Shown here: positions 1-6,911 of the stretch, piece after piece
Layout: each line of letters starts with the position of its first letter
How positions within the stretch are numbered: position 1 is the first letter of the stretch
From: an uncultured Chloroflexota bacterium
GTDB taxonomy: Bacteria; Chloroflexota; UBA4733
Direction of reading: 5' to 3'
DNA length: 31,120 nucleotides
Assembly (NCBI GenBank): GCA_937967325.1
Contig: CALBSQ010000239.1
Coordinates: 1-31,120 of the forward strand
The notes under the pieces: generated by a model
Seen by the model: only the letters and a program-made list of their open reading frames with translations
Database searches by the model: none
What the model was told of the DNA's origin: nothing
Translations under genes and position numbers: made by a program

Positions 1-2
1 AC

Positions 3-1589
3 GCGACCAGGGGCATGGTGGCCTCGAGCTCGCCGGAGGCCGCCGCGGTGGGCATGCGCGTGCTCCTCGACGGTGGCAACGCCTCCGACGCCGCGGTGGC
101 CGTCGCCCTGGTGGAGGGTCTGACCCTCCCGGCCTCCTGCGGTCTGGGCGGCGACGCCTTCGCCGTGCTCTACGATGCCCGTTCGCGTCGGGTGTACGGT
201 CTCAATGGCAGCGGCGTCGCCCCCCGCGCGGCCACGAGGGAGCGCTACCTGTCTCGAGGAATGGCCGTTATCCCCGCACAAGGTTGGGACGCGGTGGCGA
301 TACCAGGAGCCGCGCACGCCTACTGGACTCTCCACCATCGCTTCGGCAGTCGACGGTGGCCGGAACTGGTCGAGCCGGCGATCCGCTACGCCGAGGCAGG
401 TGTCCCCGTTTCTCGCCGGATCCACCAGTGGATTACCGAGTCGCGGGCCAAGCTGGAGCAGTTCCCAGCCACAGCGGCGGTGTGCTTGCCGGGTGGCCAG
501 GCCAGACGAGTGGGCACGCGGTGGCGCCGCCCTGACTACGCCTGGTCGCTTCGACAACTGGCGGAGGGAGGCGCGGACGCCTTCTACCGCGGCTCGATCG
601 CCGCCGAGATCGTGCGCTGCTCCGAGGAGGCCGGCGGCCTCTTCACCGACGATGACTTCGCGCAGCACGAGACGGAAGTCTACGAACCGATCCACACCAC
701 CTATCGGGGCGTAGAAGTCTACGAGACGCGCCCGCCGTCCCAGGGTTTCCTGCTGCTGGAGATACTCAACCTCCTCGAGGGCTTCGACCTGGCCGGCTCC
801 GGCTTCGGCACGCCCGACGCGATCCACCTGATGGTCGAAGCGACCAAGCTCGCCTTCGCCGATCGCCTGCGCCACGCCGGCGACCCGCACTTCGTCGAGA
901 TGCCCCTGCCGGAGCTGCTCTCCAAGGAGTTCGCGACCCGACGGCGCCGTGCCATCGATCCGCACAGAGCCGCGGATACCGTCCCTGCTGCCGCCCCCTC
1001 CGACCTCCGCCGCGACACCACCTCCTTCTGTGTCGTGGACGCCCAGGGCAATGCGATCTCCTTCATCCACAGCCTGTTCGGCGCCTGGGGCAGCGGCGTC
1101 GTCGCCGGAAGAACCGGCATCACCCTGAACAACCGCGGCCGAGGCTTCACGCTAGAGGAGGGACACCCGAACGTGCTGGCGGGCGGCAAGCGCCCGATGC
1201 ACACGCTCAACTGCTACCTGCTGATGCGAGAAGGGGCGCTCTACGCGGTGGGCAACACGCCGGGCGGGGACATGCAGCCGCAATGGAACGCGCAGGTCAT
1301 CTGCAGCCTGCTCGATTTCGGGATGGACGCGCAGCAGGCAGTTACGGCGCCGCGCTGGCACATCTTCCCCGGCGCCGACCCGGCGGTGCAGGGCCAGCCG
1401 GTGGAGCTGCGGCTGGAATCTCGTTTCGGAGCCGCGGTGATGGACGAGCTGCGAGCTCGCGGTCATCGCGTGGTCGACACCGGACCCTGGACGGGTGGTG
1501 GGTGGTGTCAGATCATCGTCGTTGATCACGACGGCGTGCTCGCCGGAGGCTCCGATCCGCGCGCCGGCAGCATCGCGCTCGGAGTGTAA
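3..1589 (+). CDS. Gamma-glutamyltransferase family protein, 5' end cut by the window
   Basis: The family forms an autoprocessed two-subunit N-terminal nucleophile hydrolase that cleaves or transfers gamma-glutamyl groups, as in glutathione use, or acts on related acylated amines. The reading frame is open to the window edge and reads ATRGMVASSSPEAAA, which matches the family N-terminus. The Met at base 15 is therefore probably internal and the true start lies upstream, so no signal peptide can be judged. Seen: the LLDGGNASDAAVAVA segment, the processing and nucleophile region DTTSFCVVD (nucleophile Thr codon at 1017-1019), NNRGRGF, and a GNTPGGDMQPQ segment near the end. About 528 residues are visible, so nearly the whole protein is present. 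A gamma-glutamyl hydrolase or cephalosporin-acylase-like activity is possible, and substrate cannot be told from sequence. A multi-hairpin repeat follows 12 bases after the stop. Confidence 0.92.
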   Translation, partial: ATRGMVASSSPEAAAVGMRVLLDGGNASDAAVAVALVEGLTLPASCGLGGDAFAVLYDARSRRVYGLNGSGVAPRAATRERYLSRGMAVIPAQGWDAVAIPGAAHAYWTLHHRFGSRRWPELVEPAIRYAEAGVPVSRRIHQWITESRAKLEQFPATAAVCLPGGQARRVGTRWRRPDYAWSLRQLAEGGADAFYRGSIAAEIVRCSEEAGGLFTDDDFAQHETEVYEPIHTTYRGVEVYETRPPSQGFLLLEILNLLEGFDLAGSGFGTPDAIHLMVEATKLAFADRLRHAGDPHFVEMPLPELLSKEFATRRRRAIDPHRAADTVPAAAPSDLRRDTTSFCVVDAQGNAISFIHSLFGAWGSGVVAGRTGITLNNRGRGFTLEEGHPNVLAGGKRPMHTLNCYLLMREGALYAVGNTPGGDMQPQWNAQVICSLLDFGMDAQQAVTAPRWHIFPGADPAVQGQPVELRLESRFGAAVMDELRARGHRVVDTGPWTGGGWCQIIVVDHDGVLAGGSDPRAGSIALGV

Positions 1590-1601
1590 GGTGATTCGTC
1601 C

Positions 1602-1804
1602 GGCAAGGTCGGGCGGCGTTTGGTCCCCGGCGACTGAAGTCGCGGGCTGTCTCGTGGCGAAGCCCGACGCTTCGCTCTTCGCGGGCTGGAGCGAACGGGC
1701 CAGTTCCACGCCCGCCCGGTCTGCCGGGAGTCCGCGCAGGCGGACTTCGCAGGTGGTAGCCCGCGAATTTATTCGCCGGGGGCCAAACGCCGCCCGATCT
1801 TGCC
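1602..1804. repeat. Nested inverted repeat with three short hairpins
   Basis: The outer arms begin GGCAAGGTCGGGCGGCGTTT (from 1602) and end with the near-complement up to 1804. Pairing continues inward to about 1648 and 1758 with only a few mismatches. Three smaller hairpins sit inside: GCGACT-GA-AGTCGC (1630-1643), AGTCCGC-GCAG-GCGGACT (1729-1746) and GCGAAT-TT-ATTCGC (about 1763-1776). It lies between the glutamyltransferase stop and the next small ORF. It encodes no transposase and resembles a dispersed palindromic element of the MITE or REP type. It may also act as a transcription barrier. The family assignment is inference. Confidence 0.8.
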
Positions 1805-1842
1805 CGATCCACCACCTAAGTCGTAACAGTGGAGGTGAGGAA

Positions 1843-2082
1843 ATGATGAGATCGCTCGCGACGGCATACCTCGACGATCCCGACCTGCGCCGGGCCGCCA
1901 ATGCGCGCGGCGAGAACTACTGGGACGCCTACCTGGCCGAGATTGCGGAACAGTTGGGACTCTTTCTCCGGCAGCATCCGCTCACGGCGGGCCTCGGCTC
2001 ACCACTGCAGCCCGACCAGCCCCGCTACCCGTTTGGCCGCCATGATTCCATCACCAGCCCTTCCCCGCGGCGGGGAGGGTGA
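1843..2082 (+). CDS. Small hypothetical protein, 79 residues, C-terminus formed by a palindrome
   Basis: I do not recognise this protein. The start is supported by a strong ribosome binding site, GGAGGTGAGG at 1831-1840, just before two consecutive ATG codons (1843 and 1846). The first 50 or so residues look like real protein: helical, charged and Leu-rich, with RRAANARGENYWDAYLAEI. The last residues (about 69-79, SITSPSPRRGG) are encoded by the palindrome at 2051-2082, which also supplies the TGA stop. The ORF may therefore be the remnant of a longer gene cut by a repeat, or an intact short gene. No signal peptide or membrane segment is visible. It lies between a repeat and a convergent regulator gene, so context gives no function. 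Confidence 0.5.
   Translation: MMRSLATAYLDDPDLRRAANARGENYWDAYLAEIAEQLGLFLRQHPLTAGLGSPLQPDQPRYPFGRHDSITSPSPRRGG
2051..2082. repeat. Short palindrome ending the 79-residue ORF
   Basis: The stretch reads TCACC ... CCTTCCCCG-CGG-CGGGGAGGG ... TGA. It is a GC-rich hairpin with one G-U type pair and a matching TCACC/GGGTGA outer flank. The TGA at its right edge is the stop codon of the preceding small ORF. It could act as a terminator stem, although no T-tract follows. Confidence 0.6.
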
Positions 2083-2141
2083 GGAGCGGTCCCAGCAGCG
2101 CCCGCCCCACCGGACACACCAGTTAGGACAGTGACGTGTCC

Positions 2142-2990
2142 CTACTCGCTTCCCGCGGCGCCGCGCGCCGTCAACGCCCCTCTCGATCGGTGGCGGGCCG
2201 GCAACGCGGACGGCGGCGCGTAGAGTGCCGCCGAGATGCGGCCGCCGTATTCCACCAGCTCCGAGCCGATCTCGTGGGCCAGGTCGAGTGGCAGTCGACC
2301 GGCCGGGGCGGACAGGCTCAGCGCGTAACGGACCTGTCCGCGATGGTCGAAGATCGGTACCCCGACGCAGCAGAGGCCGATCTCGCCCTCCTCGCGATCG
2401 AAGCTGTATCCCCGCTGCCGTACGCTTCCCAGCTCCTGGCCGAGCGCTTCGGGTTCGGTCAGCGTGTGGACGGTGAAGCGCGGCAAGGCACTAGCCTTGG
2501 CCATCGCCTCGATCGCGGCAGGTCCCTGATAGGCCAGAATCGCCTTGCCGACCGCGGCGGAATGCAACGGATCTCGCTCCCCCAATCGCGAGCCCATCCT
2601 GATCGACCGGGTGCCATCCACGACCTCGATCAGCATGACGTGCCGCCCGCTCAGCATCCCGAGGTTGACGGTCTCCTAGTAGCGGCGGGCAAGCTCGTGC
2701 ATGATCGGCCGTGCTATCGCCCGGACGTCGAGCCGGGCAACGGCGACCTGGCCCAGTTGGAACAGCTTCATGCCCAGGTGGTACGTGCCGGTTCCGGCAT
2801 CGCGCTCGATATAGCCGAGCCGCTCGAGCGCGCTGAGATACCGGAAGGCGCTGCTCTTCGGCAGCCCCGCCCGGCGGCTGACCGCCGTCAGGTCAAGGTC
2901 AGGTTCTACTGGCGAGAACAGCTCCAGCAGCGTCAAGGCGCGCGCTACCGACTCGATCCTGTACGCAGGGGCAGCGTTGTCCGATTTCAC
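2142..2990 (-). pseudogene. IclR-family transcriptional regulator interrupted by one in-frame TAG
   Basis: IclR-family regulators have an N-terminal winged helix-turn-helix and a C-terminal ligand-binding domain, and usually control nearby catabolic or transport genes. Here the HTH part (GTG start at 2990, LDLTAVSRRAGLPKSSAFRY) and the effector domain (ETVNLGMLSGRHVMLIEVVDG onward) are both intact and in the same frame. They are separated only by a TAG codon (codon 105, plus-strand 2676-2678). Without it the protein would be 282 codons long, slightly above the family norm. CAG (Gln) to TAG is one plausible single change. The downstream part could start at the ATG at 2657, but it would lack the DNA-binding domain. 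A real nonsense mutation, an assembly error and stop-codon readthrough are all possible. It is divergent from the carbohydrate ABC operon and is its natural regulator candidate. Confidence 0.85.
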
Positions 2991-2995
2991 GATGT

Positions 2996-3008
2996 AGAAT
3001 CACATTCT
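2996..3008. promoter_or_regulatory. Palindrome in the iclR leader, candidate operator
   Basis: AGAAT-CAC-ATTCT is a perfect 5-bp inverted repeat. It starts about 7 bases after the expected transcription start of the divergent iclR promoter and just before its GTG start. Its A/T-rich half-sites differ from the GC-rich surroundings. Autoregulation is an inference. Confidence 0.45.
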
Positions 3009-3021
3009 GTCTTGCGGACCG

Positions 3022-3050
3022 ATCGTAGCGCCGAGGAGGAGGATTGTCAA
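3022..3050 (-). promoter_or_regulatory. Sigma-70-type promoter for iclR
   Basis: On the minus strand, TTGACA (3050-3045) and TACGAT (3027-3022) are separated by exactly 17 bp, close to the bacterial housekeeping consensus. Transcription would start near 3015 and give a leader of about 25 bases before the GTG at 2990. Confidence 0.6.
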
Positions 3051-3084
3051 CGCGACGATGGCCGGTAGGGCGAAGCAAACGATC

Positions 3085-3113
3085 TTGACGAGCCGCCATC
3101 GTTGCGCTATCCT
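3085..3113 (+). promoter_or_regulatory. Distal sigma-70-type promoter (P1) of the carbohydrate ABC operon
   Basis: TTGACG (3085-3090) and TATCCT (3108-3113) have a 17-bp spacer. The expected start near 3120 falls inside the palindrome at 3118-3134, a classic repressor position. It is back to back with the iclR promoter. Confidence 0.55.
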
Positions 3114-3117
3114 GCAC

Positions 3118-3134
3118 ATGGAATGGTGTTCCAT
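3118..3134. promoter_or_regulatory. IclR-type operator palindrome at the P1 start
   Basis: ATGGAA-TGGTG-TTCCAT is a perfect 6-bp inverted repeat with a 5-bp centre. TGGAA/TTCCA half-sites are typical of operators described for the IclR family. It covers the expected +1 of P1, so binding would repress the ABC operon. The match to the neighbouring IclR gene is inference. Confidence 0.6.
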
Positions 3135-3197
3135 ATCGGATGCCGAGCGGGCGATGGCGCCGGTACGGATGAGCGCCATCGGCGACCCGTCACGGTG

Positions 3198-3226
3198 TTG
3201 ACGAGCTCCGAAACCGGTGCTATAAA
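3198..3226 (+). promoter_or_regulatory. Proximal sigma-70-type promoter (P2) of the carbohydrate ABC operon
   Basis: TTGACG (3198-3203) and TATAAA (3221-3226) have a 17-bp spacer, and the -10 element is notably A/T-rich for this region. The expected start is near 3233, immediately before the palindrome at 3235-3253. The leader to the ATG at 3311 would be about 78 bases. Confidence 0.6.
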
Positions 3227-3234
3227 CGGCCGAT

Positions 3235-3253
3235 TAGTTCGCCGGGCGAACTA
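3235..3253. promoter_or_regulatory. Palindromic operator candidate at the P2 start
   Basis: TAGTTCGCC-G-GGCGAACTA is a perfect 9-bp inverted repeat with a single central base. It is placed just after the expected +1 of P2. Its half-site differs from the TGGAA type upstream, so a different regulator probably binds here. AGTTCG half-sites recur at the peptide ABC promoter (28035-28064). Confidence 0.5.
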
Positions 3254-3310
3254 GGTCGTCCCGGGTCTGCGGCGTGGTGTGACGTGCCAAGCGTAGAAGG
3301 GATCCAATCC

Positions 3311-4831
3311 ATGAGGTCAGCAGCCCCCCCATCCTTGTCTCGACGCCGGATGATCGCGCTCTGCGCAGGCACGGCGGCGACCGCCCTGCTGGCCGCCTGT
3401 GGTGGCCAGGCGGCAACGACATCGTCCACGGCAGCGTCGTCACAGGCGGCGGCGACCAGCGCCGCGCCCGCTTCGTCGAGTGCAGCGTCGTCAGCGGTGA
3501 CGTCGGCATCGGTAGCCAGCAGCACCAGCGCTGCCGCGACGTCCTCGGTCGTGGCCTCCAGCAGCGGCAGCTCCGCGGCTCCGGCAACGAGCACGGCCCC
3601 GACCTCAACGGCCGCGGCACAGGCGGCGCCGCAGACTGGCGGGCAGGAGGTCGTCTGGAGTTGCTATACCCTTGGTGACGCTCGCAACGCCATCCTGCAG
3701 AACCTGGCCAACACAGCCGCGACCAAGACCGGGCTGAAGATCACCCTGAAGATCGAACCGGGCGACCACTATTGGGACAACTTGCAGACGCGCGTTGCCG
3801 GCGGTGGCGCGCCGGACGTGGTGGTCAATCAGGTCGACTGGGTCCAGCCGGGCGCTGCGCGCAATATCTTCGTCGCCCTCGACTCCTACATGGGTCAAGA
3901 CAGCGTCAAGCGTGAGGACTACAACGACTACAAGTCCTGGCTCTACCAGGGCAAGATCTACGGCTTACCCTTCCAGGCGTTGGGCGAGATGGTCTTTATC
4001 AACAAGAAGCTGTTCAAGGACGCGGGAGTTGCCGTGCCCACAGCCTCCTGGGACTGGACCGCCATGCTCGACGCGGCGACCAAGCTGACCAAAGGCGAAG
4101 GCCCCGCCAAGCAATTCGGCTTGCACTATGGCTACCTGCAAATGTACGTCAACCTGGGGACGTTCGTCTTGAACAACGGCGGGATGGTCCTCAACCAGGC
4201 GCGCGACAAGGCGCTCTACGGCGACGACCCCAAGGCCATCGCCGCCGCCCAGTGGGTGGTCGATACCATGCTCAAGACCAAGCTCGCGCCAACGCCCGCA
4301 TCGCTACAAGGTCAGCCCGACCCTATGACGACCGGCCACGTGGCGATGGAGGTGTACAGCTTCTTTGCCGTCGCCAACGTGCAGAAGGGCATCGGCGACG
4401 ACAACATGGACATCCTGCCGATCCCCAAGGGTCCGGCAGCCGACACGGTGGCGATCGGTTCCAATGCCTGGTCTATCGTCGGCACGAGCAAGGTGCGCGA
4501 CCAGTCCTGGAAGCTGGTCAACTACCTGCAAAGCAGCGAGGGACAAACGGTCTGGGCGCCCAGCGGAACGCCGGCCCTCAATAGCGTGGCCACCTCGGAT
4601 GCTTACTTGAAGCTGTACCCCAACCAGAAGGACAACCTGAAGCTCATCCTGAACCACTGGAACACCGCGGGGCGTGACTACTTCATCACGCCGGACACGG
4701 ACGATTGGTGGAACACCTCCGGCAAGTATCTCACGCCGATGTACACCGGAGAAAAGACCGCGCCGGCCGCCATGAAGGAGTCGGCCGATGCCGTGAACAC
4801 CCAGGTGTTCGCGAAGCGCGCCAAGAGCTGA
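3311..4831 (+). CDS. Carbohydrate ABC transporter substrate-binding lipoprotein (family 1)
   Basis: This is an extracellular solute-binding protein that captures a sugar or sugar derivative for the permeases encoded next. The ATG at 3311 is preferred over upstream in-frame starts because AGAAGGGA lies 8 bases before it. The export signal is twin-arginine-like (SRRRMIAL, residues 10-17) and ends in a lipobox LAAC with the lipid-carrying Cys at residue 30. Residues about 33-109 are a low-complexity Ala/Ser/Thr linker that probably holds the domain away from the membrane. The binding domain follows from VVWSCYTLGD and includes the family hallmarks GGGAPDVVVNQVDW and SFFAVANVQKGIG. It has 506 residues in all. 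It is the first gene of an operon with two permeases and has two candidate promoters upstream. The substrate is not determinable from sequence. Confidence 0.93.
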   Translation: MRSAAPPSLSRRRMIALCAGTAATALLAACGGQAATTSSTAASSQAAATSAAPASSSAASSAVTSASVASSTSAAATSSVVASSSGSSAAPATSTAPTSTAAAQAAPQTGGQEVVWSCYTLGDARNAILQNLANTAATKTGLKITLKIEPGDHYWDNLQTRVAGGGAPDVVVNQVDWVQPGAARNIFVALDSYMGQDSVKREDYNDYKSWLYQGKIYGLPFQALGEMVFINKKLFKDAGVAVPTASWDWTAMLDAATKLTKGEGPAKQFGLHYGYLQMYVNLGTFVLNNGGMVLNQARDKALYGDDPKAIAAAQWVVDTMLKTKLAPTPASLQGQPDPMTTGHVAMEVYSFFAVANVQKGIGDDNMDILPIPKGPAADTVAIGSNAWSIVGTSKVRDQSWKLVNYLQSSEGQTVWAPSGTPALNSVATSDAYLKLYPNQKDNLKLILNHWNTAGRDYFITPDTDDWWNTSGKYLTPMYTGEKTAPAAMKESADAVNTQVFAKRAKS

Positions 4832-4839
4832 GGCGCGGC

Positions 4840-5787
4840 ATGGCCCGGCTCATTACGGTTGGGGCGGCCGTTGGCCCCGTAGTTCGCCGACGGACCGGTC
4901 GAATCGCGCGCGCGGAAGCCATCGCCGGCTACCTCTTCATCCTGCCCTGGCTGCTCGGCTTCCTGATCTTCCTGGCCGGCCCGATGCTGGCGTCGCTCTA
5001 TTTCAGCTTCACCCACTACGAGCTGGTGAAGCTGCCGACCTGGATCGGGCTGCAAAACTATGTGAATGCCTTCCAGGATCCCCTGGTCTGGCAGTCCCTC
5101 AAGGTCAGCGCCATCTACAGCGTCGTGGTGGTGCCGCTCGGGCTCCTCTTCTCCTTCGTCGTCGCCCTGCTGCTCAACCAGAGCGTCAAGGCCTTGAGCT
5201 TCTTTCGCTCGGTGTATTACCTGCCCGTGCTCATCCCGGCGGCCATCTCGTCGGTGCTGTTCGGCTGGCTGTTCAATCCCCAGTTCGGGCTGATCAATGA
5301 AGCGCTGGCGCTGGTCCACATCCAGGGGCCGCTCTGGCTGGCCTCGACCAAGTGGGCGCTGCCGGCGCTGATGCTCATGAACCTCTGGGGCATCGGCGGT
5401 CCCATGCTGATCTACCTGGCCGGCTTCCAGGGCATCCCGACCGACCTCTACGAGGCCGCCTCCATCGACGGCGCCGGCGCGCTGCGCCGCTTCCGGCACG
5501 TGACCATCCCGATGGTCACGCCGGTTATCTTCTTCAACCTGCTGCTGGGCATCATCGGCTCCTTCCAGTCCTTCACCGGCGCCTATATCCTCACGGCGGG
5601 CGGGCCGGTGAACGCCACGCTGTTCTACTTGCTCTATCTCTACCAGAACGCCTTCCAGAACTTCCGCATGGGTTACGCCTCCGCACTGGCCTGGATCCTC
5701 TTCGTGATCATCTTGCTGCTCAGCCTGCTGGTGCTGCGGACCTCGCGGGCCTGGGTGTACTATGAAGGGCAGCTCGACACCAAATGA
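4840..5787 (+). CDS. Carbohydrate ABC transporter permease (MalF/UgpA type)
   Basis: This is an inner-membrane channel subunit of a binding-protein-dependent sugar importer. The ATG at 4840 lies 8 bp after the stop of the binding protein. A longer open frame upstream only overlaps that gene and is rejected. The 315-residue product begins with a short basic cytoplasmic stretch, then a hydrophobic helix (GYLFILPWLLGFLIFL), and shows about six membrane segments. The coupling motif that contacts the ATPase is present near the end of the third quarter: EAASIDGAGALRRFRHVTIP. It overlaps the next permease gene by ATGA at 5784-5787, so the pair is translationally coupled and should form a heterodimer. 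No cognate ATPase gene is in the window. Confidence 0.93.
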   Translation: MARLITVGAAVGPVVRRRTGRIARAEAIAGYLFILPWLLGFLIFLAGPMLASLYFSFTHYELVKLPTWIGLQNYVNAFQDPLVWQSLKVSAIYSVVVVPLGLLFSFVVALLLNQSVKALSFFRSVYYLPVLIPAAISSVLFGWLFNPQFGLINEALALVHIQGPLWLASTKWALPALMLMNLWGIGGPMLIYLAGFQGIPTDLYEAASIDGAGALRRFRHVTIPMVTPVIFFNLLLGIIGSFQSFTGAYILTAGGPVNATLFYLLYLYQNAFQNFRMGYASALAWILFVIILLLSLLVLRTSRAWVYYEGQLDTK

Positions 5788-6665
5788 GCGCCGCGCCGAT
5801 CGTCACTCACGCTCCTTCGATCTGGCAGCGCCGGAGCACCTGGGGATGGCTGACGCGATCGCTGGTCTACCTGGTGCTGCTCGCCGGCTCGGCCCTGCTC
5901 ATGGTGCCGCTGGCCTGGATGATCTCGACCTCGCTGAAGGAGTCGGTCGGCGTCTTCGCCTTCCCGCCGGAGTGGATCCCGCAGCCCGTCGCCTGGCACA
6001 ACTACACGGACGTGTTCACCAAGGCGCCCTTCGCTCGCTTCTACTTGAACACGGTGATCATCACCGGAACCAGCCTGGTCGGCCAGGTCGCCAGCGCCTC
6101 GCTGGTGGCCTTCGGTTTCGCTCGTTTGCGCTTCCCCGGCCGCAACGTCCTGTTCACGATCCTCCTGGCGACCTTGATGCTGCCGTACGCCGTGTACATG
6201 GTGCCCAGCTACGTCATGTTCCACGCGCTGGGCTGGGTGGACACCTTCTTGCCGCTGATCGTCCCCAACTTCTTCGGCGGCGGCGCCTTCTACATCTTCC
6301 TGCTGCGCCAGTTCTACTTGCGGCAGCCGCGCGAGCTGGACGACGCCGCCAAGATCGACGGCTGCTCCTTCTTCGGCATCTACTGGCGCATTATCCTGCC
6401 CCTTTCCCTGCCGGCCATCGGCGTGGTGGCCATCTTCTCCTTCCTGGGCCACTGGAACGACTTCCTCACGCCGCTGATCTACCTGACATCCGATAAGAAC
6501 TACACCCTGGCGCTGGGCATCACCTGGTTCAAGGGCCAGTACGTCACCGACTGGAACCTGCTCATGGCCGGCTCGGTGCTGATTATGGCCCCTTGCCTGC
6601 TGGTCTTTTTCCTGGCCCAGCGCTACTTCATCCAAGGCATCGTCTTCACCGGCGTGAAGGGGTGA
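5784..6665 (+). CDS. Carbohydrate ABC transporter permease (MalG/UgpE type)
   Basis: This is the second membrane subunit of the sugar importer. The start ATG overlaps the previous stop (ATGA). The 293-residue product has a first helix at about residues 24-46 (LVYLVLLAGSALLMVPLAWM), further helices in the middle and end, and the ATPase-coupling loop DDAAKIDGCSFFGIYWRIILP. The C-terminus YFIQGIVFTGVKG is typical of this subfamily. It would pair with the preceding permease. A 246-bp space filled by a perfect long inverted repeat separates it from the aminotransferase gene downstream, so that gene may be expressed less strongly or from another promoter. Confidence 0.93.
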   Translation: MSAAPIVTHAPSIWQRRSTWGWLTRSLVYLVLLAGSALLMVPLAWMISTSLKESVGVFAFPPEWIPQPVAWHNYTDVFTKAPFARFYLNTVIITGTSLVGQVASASLVAFGFARLRFPGRNVLFTILLATLMLPYAVYMVPSYVMFHALGWVDTFLPLIVPNFFGGGAFYIFLLRQFYLRQPRELDDAAKIDGCSFFGIYWRIILPLSLPAIGVVAIFSFLGHWNDFLTPLIYLTSDKNYTLALGITWFKGQYVTDWNLLMAGSVLIMAPCLLVFFLAQRYFIQGIVFTGVKG

Positions 6666-6706
6666 GGGTACTAATCAGAGGATGCCCAACTGGCGCATCC
6701 ACGCAG

Positions 6707-6852
6707 GCGGCGCGGCTCCCCCATTGTCATCCTGAGCGCAGCGAAGGACCCCTGGCCTGCCCGTTCGCGCTGCGCGGGCCCGTGGTGCGGCTGGCTTGTC
6801 GTGCCAGGGGTCCTTCGCTGCGCTCAGGATGACAATGGGGGAGCCGCGCCGC
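6707..6852. repeat. Perfect 50-bp inverted repeat with a 46-bp centre
   Basis: The left arm (6707-6756) and right arm (6803-6852) are exact reverse complements. The core of the left arm reads TGTCATCCTGAGCGCAGCGA, a sequence I know as a common dispersed repeat in GC-rich bacteria (recollection, not searched). The centre is GC-rich and has no ORF. The element sits between the second permease gene and the aminotransferase gene, within one transcription direction. It would fold into a very stable hairpin that could stop or process the transcript. Confidence 0.9.
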
Positions 6853-6860
6853 ACCGGGAA

Positions 6861-6881
6861 CCTCCGCCAAATTGGCGGAGG
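6861..6881. promoter_or_regulatory. 21-bp palindrome upstream of the aminotransferase gene
   Basis: CCTCCGCCAA-A-TTGGCGGAGG is a perfect 10-bp inverted repeat around one base. It lies 30 bases before the GTG start of the aminotransferase gene and is separate from the long repeat to its left. It could be an operator or an RNA hairpin limiting translation. I saw no clear promoter beside it. Confidence 0.4.
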
Positions 6882-6911
6882 CAACACTTACACGCCCAAT
6901 TGGAGAACAAC

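Noticed and set aside
2142..2990. IclR region as two separate genes or a frameshift
   Set aside because: Both halves are in exactly the same frame, joined by one TAG, and are the two domains of one family. No shift in frame is needed.
2136..3068. 310-codon open frame on the plus strand across the IclR region
   Set aside because: It runs through the opposite strand of a clear IclR sequence. Its uninterrupted state does not outweigh the homology on the minus strand.
3141..3197. GATGGCGC/GCGCCATC hairpin (3153-3180) as a riboswitch or attenuator
   Set aside because: It is a short stem only, with no conserved riboswitch core, T-tract or leader peptide visible.
5760..6635. 291-codon open frame on the minus strand
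   Set aside because: It is antisense to the second permease gene. The product is a charged low-complexity sequence without membrane helices or motifs.
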